Part shown: piece after piece, positions 1 through 6,982 of the stretch
Numbering within the stretch: the stretch's first letter is position 1
How the letters are laid out: each line of letters begins with the position of its first letter
From: Leptospirillum sp.
GTDB taxonomy: Bacteria; Nitrospirota; Leptospirillia; Leptospirillales; Leptospirillaceae
NCBI GenBank assembly: GCA_027346125.1
Contig: DAIEST010000071.1
Span: 1-17,091 of the forward strand
Direction of reading: 5' to 3'
Length of the DNA stretch: 17,091 bases
The notes under the pieces: generated by a model
Databases searched by the model: none
Told to the model about the DNA's origin: nothing
Seen by the model: the letters and a program-made list of their open reading frames with translations, nothing else
Program-made: the position numbers and the translations under genes

Positions 1-4
1 AGCG

Positions 5-436
5 ATGATTACGAAAACGCAATTTCGTGTCCGTTATTCCGAGACCGACGGCCAACGAAGAGCTCACCATTCTCACTATCCGGTCTGGTTTGAGATGGGG
101 CGGGCGGATTTTTGCCGGGATGCCGGATTCAACTACAAGCAGATGGAAGATGGCGGACTGTTTCTTGTGGTAGCCCGCCTTGAATGCGTCTACAAGGCTC
201 CGCTTGAGTACGATGATCTTGTGACGGTGGAAACCCGGTTGTCATCCGTTTCCCGGAAACTGATGACATTTGAATATCGGATCATCAATGAAAGTCTCTC
301 GGACGCTCTCGCTGGAGAAGGCAGTACGGTTCTCGTTTGCGTGGATCGGGAAGGCCGGCCGGCGGCACTTGTCCCGGAAACACTGGTTTCATTGTCCGGG
401 AAACAGGAACCCTCCATCCGAAAAACCAACCCATAA
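5..436 (+). CDS. YbgC/FadM-type hotdog-fold acyl-CoA thioesterase
   Basis: A 143-residue protein of normal length for the 4-hydroxybenzoyl-CoA/YbgC thioesterase family, which hydrolyses acyl-CoA thioesters in the cytoplasm. The N-terminal signature is recognisable: RVRYSETDGQRRAHHSHY (residues 8-25), with the presumed catalytic Asp15, followed by a WFEMGRADF helix (28-36) and the strand pattern LECVYKAPLEYDD (59-71). The family usually has Gly three residues after the Asp and Asn just before the Tyr; here these are Arg and His, so substrate or activity may differ. The ATG is 4 bases from the window edge, so its ribosome site cannot be seen and an earlier start is possible. The stop codon lies 1 base before a tRNA gene. 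The family call is firm; the physiological substrate is unknown. Confidence 0.85.
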   Translation: MITKTQFRVRYSETDGQRRAHHSHYPVWFEMGRADFCRDAGFNYKQMEDGGLFLVVARLECVYKAPLEYDDLVTVETRLSSVSRKLMTFEYRIINESLSDALAGEGSTVLVCVDREGRPAALVPETLVSLSGKQEPSIRKTNP

Positions 437-437
437 C

Positions 438-513
438 GGGCGGATAGCTCAGTCGGTAGAGCGCAGCTCTTACACAGCTGATGTCGCAGGTTCGAGCCCT
501 GTTCCGCCCACCA
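438..513 (+). tRNA. tRNA-Val (anticodon TAC)
   Basis: A complete cloverleaf can be drawn by eye. The acceptor stem GGGCGGA (438-444) pairs perfectly with TCCGCCC (503-509). The D arm is GCTC/GAGC, the anticodon stem CAGCT/AGCTG has loop CTTACAC with anticodon TAC at 471-473, and the T arm has loop TTCGAGC (491-497). Discriminator A510 is followed by an encoded CCA (511-513). UAC reads valine GUA/GUG codons. The gene starts 1 base after the thioesterase stop and ends 29 bases before queF, so it may be processed from a longer transcript; no private promoter or terminator was recognised. Confidence 0.97.
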
Positions 514-542
514 TGCCCGTCCTACAGATAACTCAGGAATCA

Positions 543-983
543 ATGGGATCCAGGAAAAAACAAAAAACTGCAACAGAATCCGATTCCGCACAAAAATACG
601 GCACCCGGAAGATCGGGGAAAACGTTCTTGAGCGGTGGCCGAATCCTGCCCGGGAGACCCCTTATGAGGCCAGGATTTCCTTTCCTGAATTCACCTGCCT
701 TTGTCCTCGCTCAGGCTATCCCGATTTTGCCACAATTCATATCCGGTACAGGCCTGATCAATTCATCGTTGAACTGAAATCCCTCAAATTGTACCTGAAT
801 CAGTTCCGGGATCTTCCGATTTCCCATGAAGAGTCTGCCGCCAGGATCTATCGGGAACTCACAGACCTTCTTGCTCCATCATTTCTGGAAATCATTGCCG
901 ATTTCAATGTACGGGGCAATGTCAAGACAGTCATTACCCTCCATTCAGGCATGGGCAAGACTCCCGATCGGGATAATCAATAG
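543..983 (+). CDS. queF: NADPH-dependent 7-cyano-7-deazaguanine (preQ0) reductase QueF
   Basis: A 146-residue protein of the short, single-domain QueF type (T-fold superfamily). It reduces the nitrile of preQ0 to the amine preQ1 in queuosine biosynthesis. The signature FTCLCPRSGYPDFATIHIRY begins at residue 50 and contains the thioimide-forming Cys54 and the acid Asp61. The NADPH/substrate region KSLKLYLNQFRD is followed by a HEE motif. The common E-S-KSLKLY is E-L-KSLKLY here, and the usual 'RNHGDFHE' is 'RDLPISHE'; these are modest departures. ATG 543 is chosen because AGGA lies 4 bases upstream at 535-538. An in-frame ATG at 513 would use the last base of the tRNA CCA and is unlikely. It converges with a minus-strand gene ending at 1003. 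Confidence 0.93.
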   Translation: MGSRKKQKTATESDSAQKYGTRKIGENVLERWPNPARETPYEARISFPEFTCLCPRSGYPDFATIHIRYRPDQFIVELKSLKLYLNQFRDLPISHEESAARIYRELTDLLAPSFLEIIADFNVRGNVKTVITLHSGMGKTPDRDNQ

Positions 984-996
984 GCATTGCGATCGG
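964..996. repeat. CCGATCG inverted repeat at a convergent gene end
   Basis: CCGATCG at 964-970 and CGATCGG at 990-996 are perfect 7-base inverted repeats around a 19-base loop. The left copy is part of the palindrome CCCGATCGGG (963-972). They straddle the queF stop and lie just beyond the stop of the opposing gene, so they could fold at the 3' ends of both transcripts. No T run follows on either strand, so a classical intrinsic terminator is not supported. Confidence 0.3.
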
Positions 997-1002
997 ATAC
1001 AT

Positions 1003-1746
1003 CTAAAGCTTGAAATATCCTTGCGGGTACAAAACATTCGTCTGGCAATTCCTGTATTCCACTCTTTCCATGAAGTCTCCCAGAGGGGAAATCGTTTCGA
1101 TCATTACGGGAAATCCTGTTTGCTTGTTCACCAGTATCATCATCCTTCCAAATATACGATGGGCTTCCAGCACATCCGGAGCGACATTCAGAATGTCGAC
1201 AGGACGCCCCTTCCAGATCCCCTTTCCCAAATACAGGCAGGCTCGTGCCAGACATGCCGGTTTCAGAATGCGTCTGGTAAAGCTCTCAAAATCAGAATGA
1301 TCGATCGTATGGCCGAACCTGGAAACCAGAAGAGAGTTTCGGGGAGACAGGGTGAGGCGAAAACTCAAGAATCCAAAAGGCTTGACCCTCACCAGTCCTG
1401 TCGATCGACGATAGACAAGCGCGGCACCTTTCCTTGGACGGAGGAGATCCATCCTGATGGTCTTGGGATAACGGACCGAAAGAGTGAGCCACTCATCAGG
1501 AAGCAAGGACTTCTGGTGGTAAAAGTTGAGTATTGTACAGCGGTAACTGGCGAGTGCCTCGGTTCTACGAAACAATGTTCCGACAATCTGGCGGGCTTTT
1601 TCTGAATCGTAGGCCCACACCCGATCAGAAAGAGCGAGGCTGGGATCGGACAACAGAACCGAATCTCCTGTCATGGCCATACCCTGACCGGAAATACACA
1701 GCAGAGGCAAAAAAAAGAAAAGCAGAGCCAAGCATCGTCGGCTCAC
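1003..1746 (-). CDS. exported LolA-like / DUF1571-like protein
   Basis: A 247-residue protein starting with GTG. It has a clear Sec signal peptide: a basic SRR start, hydrophobic residues 5-19, and likely cleavage after GMA (residue 24). The mature part has alternating strand patterns such as YRCTILNFYHQ, ITM-poor sheet regions and VRYPKTIRMDLLRP. These resemble LolA/DUF1571-type periplasmic proteins that bind lipid or lipoprotein acyl chains in an open half-barrel. The resemblance is by pattern only; there is no lipobox. GGAG lies upstream at an 11-base spacing, and an out-of-frame ATG between it and the GTG opens only four codons. It is the last gene of the minus-strand series, 23 bases after a small membrane protein, and no T-rich terminator follows. 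Function unassigned. Confidence 0.7.
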   Translation of the reverse strand: MSRRCLALLFFFLPLLCISGQGMAMTGDSVLLSDPSLALSDRVWAYDSEKARQIVGTLFRRTEALASYRCTILNFYHQKSLLPDEWLTLSVRYPKTIRMDLLRPRKGAALVYRRSTGLVRVKPFGFLSFRLTLSPRNSLLVSRFGHTIDHSDFESFTRRILKPACLARACLYLGKGIWKGRPVDILNVAPDVLEAHRIFGRMMILVNKQTGFPVMIETISPLGDFMERVEYRNCQTNVLYPQGYFKL

Positions 1747-1769
1747 TGTTTTTCCATCTCCTTAAACTG

Positions 1770-2141
1770 TTAACCCAGAAGATTTCTGGAAATGGCAAAT
1801 TGCCACAGGATCAGTCCCAAACCGAGCAACCCAAAAACACCATGAGCCAAGGTAAACACCCGAATCATCTTCTGCCCGCCGAACCCCCTGAGCAGAAGGA
1901 GAAGACCGAAGAAAACAGCTATTCCCAAACAAATCAGCCCTTCATCCATAAATTTCAACGGGCCCCGAATGAAGTAACGAGCCACAATCATCAAAATACC
2001 GGTCAATCCGAGGGTTGGATGCAGAAACCCCAATGCCTTGGGAAACTCTTTCTTCGTCAGTTCGAATCCTAAAAGCAGGAGGCCCAGCAGAGCGGCAAGA
2101 ACCAGAAACACCGATCCAATGGTCAAAAGTCCGTGATCCAC
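1770..2141 (-). CDS. small four-helix integral membrane protein
   Basis: A 123-residue hydrophobic protein, family not recognised. Four membrane segments can be seen at about residues 5-26, 44-60, 68-86 and 96-116, with short charged loops (ELTKKEFPK after the first helix, RGFGGQKMIR before the last). The start is GTG at 2141, preceded by GGGGTGAG at a suitable distance. It lies 59 bases after the GAF-ANTAR gene and 23 bases before the LolA-like exported protein, so it is probably expressed with them. There is no catalytic motif. It could be a small inner-membrane accessory protein, but I assign no function. Confidence 0.75.
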   Translation of the reverse strand: MDHGLLTIGSVFLVLAALLGLLLLGFELTKKEFPKALGFLHPTLGLTGILMIVARYFIRGPLKFMDEGLICLGIAVFFGLLLLLRGFGGQKMIRVFTLAHGVFGLLGLGLILWQFAISRNLLG

Positions 2142-2200
2142 TCTCTCACCCCAATACGAATAGTTTTACATTCGTGCTATACGATCCGGCAAAAACAGAC

Positions 2201-3448
2201 TCAGGAGTCAACCTTCATGTCATGGGCCAAAAGGATTGCTTCTGCAATTTCCTTCATGGACTTACGGATATTCATGCTTTTTTTCTGGAGGAGTCGATAG
2301 GCCTCATCTTCCGATATCCGGTTCGTCTTCATCAGGACACCTTTCGCACGATCGATCTTCTTGCGGCTCTCAAGAGCCTCTTCCATCTCTAGGGTCTTCT
2401 GAAGAAGACCCGTATTTTCCCAGGCAATCGCTGCCTGGTTGGAAACGGTTTGAAGAACCTTGATCTCGTCTTGGGAAAAATGGTGGGGACGGCTCGTATA
2501 GACGTTGATCACCCCTATCGCACGATTCTTGATCATCATGGGGACAGACAGAAGTGATACAAGATTTTCTTTTCTGGCAAGGTCCTTGAACGAATAACGA
2601 GGATCCTTCTGGACATCCTCCACCTGGATCGGAATCCCGTCCCGAAACACGACCCCAGTGATGCTTTCTCCAATTTTAATGGGAGGCTTGCTTCGATACT
2701 CTTGCGAAAGAGTCTGGGTAGCCCGGATCACAAGTCCCTGCTCCGAATCGTATATCATGATGGAGCAAAGGGTCGAGTTTGTCACTTCGGCTGTTACCGT
2801 TACGATAAGATGAAGAATCTCCTCCAGGTATCGGTTCGAGGTAATCGATTGGCTGACCTGAGAAAGGGCTTCGATCTGCCTTGCTTTCTTCCGGGCATCC
2901 TCAAACATGAGAAGATGCTGGATCACCAGGGAAAGCTCCTGGGCCAGGAGAGTCAGCAGTTCAAGGTCGATTTCGGAAGGAATGAAAGGCTTTCTGAACT
3001 GAAAGTTCACGACACCCAGCAAGTTGTCGCGGGCAACAAGAGGGATGGAGAAGAAAGACTCGTACTGCTCTTCCTGAAGGGTCTGGAACATTTTGAAGCG
3101 TGAGTCCTCCCAGGCCTTTTCCGGAATGATGACGGGAGACATCTCCCGGGCGACCCATCCGGTCACTCCTTCACCCATCCTGAGGGCAAGCTGTCCGATG
3201 GCCCCGGGAAAGATATTGGAACTGGCTCTCAAGATGAGTTCCCTTCCATCCCGATCCAGCAGATAAATAAAAGCACAGTCGAAAGGAAGGACTTCTCTGG
3301 AAAGTCGGATCGCCTGGGCAAGCATATCGTCCAGGGAGGATTCGCTATGCATAATCCGGAGAAGCCCTCGCAAAAGACGAAGCTCCTTTTGCAAGCCTTC
3401 CGTCTCCCTGGAGGCAGTCCCTAAGGATTCCGTGTTTTGATCAGCCAT
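2201..3448 (-). CDS. GAF-GAF-ANTAR transcription antitermination regulator
   Basis: A 415-residue soluble protein. A short coiled N-terminus (about 15-35) is followed by two GAF sensory domains (about 38-180 and 205-347), then a C-terminal ANTAR domain (about 355-410). The ANTAR hallmark pattern is clear: SRKKIDRAKGVLMKTNRISE with DEAYRLLQKKSM and an IAEAIL helix after it. ANTAR domains bind paired hexaloop hairpins in nascent RNA and prevent termination; GAF domains sense small ligands or redox state. The usual ANTAR layout is one sensory domain or a phosphoreceiver, so a double GAF is less common. It is 40 bases after aroB and 59 bases before a small membrane protein. The architecture is certain; ligand and RNA targets are not visible. 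Confidence 0.9.
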   Translation of the reverse strand: MADQNTESLGTASRETEGLQKELRLLRGLLRIMHSESSLDDMLAQAIRLSREVLPFDCAFIYLLDRDGRELILRASSNIFPGAIGQLALRMGEGVTGWVAREMSPVIIPEKAWEDSRFKMFQTLQEEQYESFFSIPLVARDNLLGVVNFQFRKPFIPSEIDLELLTLLAQELSLVIQHLLMFEDARKKARQIEALSQVSQSITSNRYLEEILHLIVTVTAEVTNSTLCSIMIYDSEQGLVIRATQTLSQEYRSKPPIKIGESITGVVFRDGIPIQVEDVQKDPRYSFKDLARKENLVSLLSVPMMIKNRAIGVINVYTSRPHHFSQDEIKVLQTVSNQAAIAWENTGLLQKTLEMEEALESRKKIDRAKGVLMKTNRISEDEAYRLLQKKSMNIRKSMKEIAEAILLAHDMKVDS

Positions 3449-3488
3449 CTTGAGTCCTGTCGTTCATCATAAAGTCAGGTACCAATGT

Positions 3489-4583
3489 TCATACTGGAAC
3501 AGCAACAGTCAGATTCGTCTCGTCATAATCCCGGACGCGAACGACATGTCCAGGGGCAACCGGAAGGATCAGAGTCACTTTGCCGGATCGGGATTTCTTG
3601 TCGTTGCGCAGAAAAGGAGCAATCCGCGCGTAAGAGATCTGTCTCGGCCATTCGACCGGAAGCCCTGCTCTTCTCAGCATCCCGGCAATCGTCTTCTCCG
3701 TACCCTTTTCGGTTATCCCCAACCGCTCGCCTACCCGGGCGGCACACAACATGCCAAGGCCAACGGCTTCCCCGTGAAGGATTCCGGAATACCCCATCGC
3801 CGCTTCCAGCGCATGTCCAAAGGTATGCCCAAGATTCAGGTTCATGCGAAGTCCTGACTCGTGTTCGTCCTCCGAGACAATGCGGGCCTTGTCCCGAACC
3901 GAAAGACGGATGGCGGTCTCCCAGAGATCCCGATCGAACAGCTCCGATCCCAATCGATTCAGTTCGCGATCGAGAAGTTCCAGCAACTCCAGATCTCCGA
4001 TCAACGCATACTTGATTATTTCTCCCAGACCGGATCGCCTTTCCCGAATGGAAAGAGTTTCCAGAAACCCCGGATCCACCCAGACTCCCTTCGGAGGATA
4101 GAATGACCCGATCAGATTCTTTCCTTCCGCATGATCCACGCCGGTCTTTCCGCCCACGGATGAATCGGTCTGAGCCACGACAGTCGTCGGCAAATGGAAA
4201 ACCGGAACACCCCTCAGCAGGATCGATGCGGCAAACGCCCCCATATCCCCGACAACCCCTCCCCCCAACAAGAGGAACGGGTCCTTTCTTTCCCATTTTT
4301 CACGGAGGAAAACATCAAGACATTCCTGAATGGAGGTCATGTTCTTGAATTTTTCCCCATCCTGAAAATCAAAATTCACGACAGTAAAACCTTGTTCCTT
4401 CAAAAGCGTCAGCAAAACTTCACCATGTAGGGCACGAACCGTCGGGTTCGAGATCAGACCTACACGGAAAGATTCTCCAGCGATTTCCCGAAGAAATTCA
4501 GGCACGCATCGATAAATGCCGCTGGCAATGCGGATGCCATAGGGACCTGACTGCGACGCCACCATGATTTCCTGAAACATCAT
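3489..4583 (-). CDS. aroB: 3-dehydroquinate synthase AroB
   Basis: A 364-residue protein of normal AroB length. It catalyses the NAD- and metal-dependent cyclisation of DAHP to 3-dehydroquinate, step 2 of the shikimate pathway. Motifs in order are DGEKFKN (residue 75), the nucleotide-binding GGGVVGDMG (107-115), PTTVVAQTDSSVGGKTGVD (ends near 150) with K155, and the zinc/substrate residues in NLGHTFGHALE (250-260) and HGEA (270). The start at 4583 forms an ATGA overlap with the aroK stop, and GGAAGG lies upstream. A second in-frame ATG at 4565, preceded by AGGA, is a real alternative and would remove six residues. The open frame runs further upstream but only as an antisense-like shadow inside aroK. 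Middle gene of the run aroC-aroK-aroB-regulator. Confidence 0.95.
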   Translation of the reverse strand: MMFQEIMVASQSGPYGIRIASGIYRCVPEFLREIAGESFRVGLISNPTVRALHGEVLLTLLKEQGFTVVNFDFQDGEKFKNMTSIQECLDVFLREKWERKDPFLLLGGGVVGDMGAFAASILLRGVPVFHLPTTVVAQTDSSVGGKTGVDHAEGKNLIGSFYPPKGVWVDPGFLETLSIRERRSGLGEIIKYALIGDLELLELLDRELNRLGSELFDRDLWETAIRLSVRDKARIVSEDEHESGLRMNLNLGHTFGHALEAAMGYSGILHGEAVGLGMLCAARVGERLGITEKGTEKTIAGMLRRAGLPVEWPRQISYARIAPFLRNDKKSRSGKVTLILPVAPGHVVRVRDYDETNLTVAVPV

Positions 4584-5164
4584 ATGGCCGACCCTTCCGG
4601 CCTGTATGGGTCCGTTGATTTGGAACCTTTGTCGAGATCCTTCAAAATCACTTGTACCACCTGGGAAATTCCATAACCATCCGCATCCACGACAAAATCC
4701 GCTACCTCCCTGTAAAGAGGTTCCCGAACAAGAAGCACCTGCCGGACTTCCTCTTCCAGAGACAAGTGAGCCATCAACCGTGGTCTGACGCCCCAGGAGT
4801 TCTGCAATCTCGAAACCAGAAATTCCGGTCGCAGACTGATATAGAATACAGTTCCGCAAGACCTCAGACGCTCCCGGTTCCCCGGATCCAGAACAACCCC
4901 TCCCCCAGTCGCCACAACGCCTGACTGAAGTTCCGGAAGCCTCGCGATCACTTCAGCTTCTTTCTTCCGAAAACAAGCTTCCCCTTCACGCCGCCAGAAC
5001 TGGGCAATGGGTTCTCCAAGGAGTTCTTCCACAAGACGGTCTGTGTCATAGAAAGGAAGGTCCAGGGTTCTGGCCAGCGCATGTCCGATCGTCGTTTTAC
5101 CTGCCCCTCTCGGACCCACCAGAATGATTTGGGGCGGACTGCCCGGAGAATCACCCCTGGCCAC
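4580..5164 (-). CDS. aroK: shikimate kinase AroK
   Basis: A 194-residue P-loop kinase that phosphorylates shikimate with ATP, step 5 of the shikimate pathway. Visible features are Walker A GPRGAGKTT (17-25), the shikimate-binding DTD (40-42) and FRKKE (66-70), the glycine triad GGG (87-89), the lid arginine in RPRL (127-130) and REPLY (148-152). The N-terminus is about ten residues longer than the shortest homologues, and a 20-residue charged C-terminal tail follows the conserved core. The start is GTG at 5164, inside the end of aroC (14-base overlap), with a GGAAGGGG tract upstream. Translation is probably coupled on both sides, since its stop overlaps the aroB ATG. Confidence 0.93.
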   Translation of the reverse strand: MARGDSPGSPPQIILVGPRGAGKTTIGHALARTLDLPFYDTDRLVEELLGEPIAQFWRREGEACFRKKEAEVIARLPELQSGVVATGGGVVLDPGNRERLRSCGTVFYISLRPEFLVSRLQNSWGVRPRLMAHLSLEEEVRQVLLVREPLYREVADFVVDADGYGISQVVQVILKDLDKGSKSTDPYRPEGSAI

Positions 5165-6356
5165 GCCCGATTTCCCCTTCCCATTTTGATTTCAAGGCTT
5201 CCGACCCCTGAAAATGCGCAATCAGCTCTTCAACAGAATCGCCGCCATATTTTTGGGAAGCGGCCTGCGCCAACGCAAGACAGACCATCGCCTCACCGAC
5301 CACGGATGCCGCTGGAACGGCACAGATGTCGGAACGCTCGATACTGGCGGGAGCCGGCATTCCAGTTTTGATATTGACGGACGGAAGTGGTTCATATAGC
5401 GTCGAGATCGGCTTCATTGCCGCCCTCAGTCTCAATGGTTGCCCATTGGAAACCCCACCCTCCAGTCCCCCTGCATGGTTTCGGGTACGGAGCAAGGATC
5501 CTGAATCCACACCCGGAACAAACGGATCATGGACAGCGGAACCGGACCGTCTGGCGGCTTCAAAACCCAAACCGATTTCGACTCCCTTAATCGCCTGAAT
5601 ACTCATCAATGCCTGTGACAGTGCCGCATCAAGACGCTGATCCCACTGGGCATAGCTCCCCAGACCCACAGGAAGAGGAGAAGTCCTGACCTCAAAGATG
5701 CCACCCAGCGTATCCCCGGCTTTCTTGGCCGTCCGGATCGCCTCAATCATTTCCTCTCCGATACCAGGCACAGGACAGAAGACCTCCGAAGACAGAACCA
5801 GATTGCGGAGTGTCTCAAACGGCATCGAAGCCGGAGGCAACTGATCTTCGGGAATCTCGATCGTTCCGATGCGAACGACATACGAGACAACATCGATTCC
5901 CAGTAGAGACAGGTACTGTCTGGCAATGCTCCCGAGAGCCACACGGGTTGCCGTTTCCCTGGCGCTGGCCCGTTCGAGAACATTTCTCAGATCACGATGA
6001 CCGAATTTTACGGCACCTGCATAATCTGCATGGCCTGGTCTCGGGGTAAAAACACCACGCCCGGGCTCTCCCTCTCTTGGGTTCGGATCCATATCCTCTT
6101 CCCAATTCCTGAAATCCCGATTTTCGATCATGATCGTCACGGGAGAGCCGAGCGTTTTCCCTCGACGCACCCCTGTCAGAAAACGCACCTCATCTGTCTC
6201 GATCTTCATCCGGCCACCCCGGCCATATCCCATTTTTCTGCGGGCCATCTCACCGGAGATCATCCCGACGGACAAATCCATTCCCGCAGGAAGACCTTCA
6301 ATGGTACCGATCAGTGCCGGACCATGAGACTCTCCTGCTGTGGCAAAACGTATCAT
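5151..6356 (-). CDS. aroC: chorismate synthase AroC
   Basis: A 401-residue FMN-dependent enzyme converting EPSP to chorismate, the last common step of the aromatic pathway. Family signatures are GESHG (8-12) with the catalytic His11, an Arg-rich phosphate site (R39, R40, R45, R49), RPGHADYAGAVKFGH (106-120) and SARETA (131-136). The length matches the bacterial family with its usual C-terminal extension. The start is ATG with AGAGGAAA upstream. It lies 34 bases after the lipoprotein gene and overlaps aroK by 14 bases. AroB, AroK and AroC are three of the seven enzymes; the other aro genes are not in the window. Confidence 0.96.
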   Translation of the reverse strand: MIRFATAGESHGPALIGTIEGLPAGMDLSVGMISGEMARRKMGYGRGGRMKIETDEVRFLTGVRRGKTLGSPVTIMIENRDFRNWEEDMDPNPREGEPGRGVFTPRPGHADYAGAVKFGHRDLRNVLERASARETATRVALGSIARQYLSLLGIDVVSYVVRIGTIEIPEDQLPPASMPFETLRNLVLSSEVFCPVPGIGEEMIEAIRTAKKAGDTLGGIFEVRTSPLPVGLGSYAQWDQRLDAALSQALMSIQAIKGVEIGLGFEAARRSGSAVHDPFVPGVDSGSLLRTRNHAGGLEGGVSNGQPLRLRAAMKPISTLYEPLPSVNIKTGMPAPASIERSDICAVPAASVVGEAMVCLALAQAASQKYGGDSVEELIAHFQGSEALKSKWEGEIGRGQG

Positions 6357-6390
6357 GATCTTTCCTCTGTCTCTCGACCGCCCAAAAAGC

Positions 6391-6963
6391 CTAAGGCATC
6401 ATTGGCATCATCGGCATTCCGCCACCGCCGGCGCCACCCGCACCTCCGCCTGGCTTGCTTGTATCAGGTCCCAGGACTTTCTTTTTCTTCCGGGGCATCA
6501 GGTGCAGGGTCACTCCCAGCAAAGACTGGAAGTCCGCTCCCAAGTACGCGGATTCCTGTATCCTGATTCCCTCTCCGGGCACATAAGCCACATCTTCGAC
6601 CTTGGAATGCTCCACAAATCTCCTGACCCTCTTCATCACCGCCGGCCTGGTATCGATCGCATCGCCAACCGTTTCCTGCTCCGTCAGATGAAGTCGCCTG
6701 ATTTGAGATAAAAGCATTGATTCTGCCACTTTCCTTGCTTCGAGGTAGGCAATCAGCCTCTTGTCTCCATCGAACTGATCATTTTTGGACATTTTCTGCA
6801 CCGTGTTCGCGTGAATGACTGTCCCCGACCAGGGCAACTCGTAAGAATAGATCGGTTTCTTTTTTGGCGCAGAAGCACATCCCGGCTGAAACAGAAAGAC
6901 AGTCGCCAGAAGAATGAGTGAAGCACCATGGACAAGCCTTGTTCGAGAAGGAGACCTGAGCAT
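6391..6963 (-). CDS. putative lipoprotein with Gly-rich, MPMMPMMP C-terminus (LPP20-like?)
   Basis: A 190-residue protein. A basic N-terminus (RSPSRTR) and hydrophobic stretch (14-26) lead to FLFQPGC, where Cys29 could be lipidated; the lipobox is imperfect because Gln sits where Leu is usual. The central part (about 65-155) has a helix AYLEARKVAESMLLSQIRRL and later VEDVAYVPGEGIRI, a pattern reminiscent of LPP20-type lipoproteins, which is a weak match by eye. The C-terminus is unusual: a KKKK cluster, then PGGGAGGAGGGG and MPMMPMMP. ATG 6963 is preferred because AAGGGAGAG lies 8 bases upstream; a TTG at 7020 would overlap rapZ and lose the signal-peptide geometry. It lies 19 bases after rapZ and 34 before aroC. 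Likely outer-membrane or periplasmic, function unknown. Confidence 0.75.
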   Translation of the reverse strand: MLRSPSRTRLVHGASLILLATVFLFQPGCASAPKKKPIYSYELPWSGTVIHANTVQKMSKNDQFDGDKRLIAYLEARKVAESMLLSQIRRLHLTEQETVGDAIDTRPAVMKRVRRFVEHSKVEDVAYVPGEGIRIQESAYLGADFQSLLGVTLHLMPRKKKKVLGPDTSKPGGGAGGAGGGGMPMMPMMP

Positions 6964-6971
6964 CGAAAACA

Positions 6972-6980
6972 CTCTCCCTT
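6972..6980 (-). promoter_or_regulatory. ribosome binding site deciding the lipoprotein start
   Basis: AAGGGAGAG on the minus strand sits 8 bases before ATG 6963. This supports that start over the upstream TTG at 7020 inside rapZ. Confidence 0.65.
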
Positions 6981-6982
6981 GT

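Noticed and set aside
4586..4859. An open frame extending aroB upstream by 92 codons
   Set aside because: It lies inside aroK in another frame and is glycine/serine-rich without family likeness. The ATGA junction and ribosome site place the aroB start at 4583.
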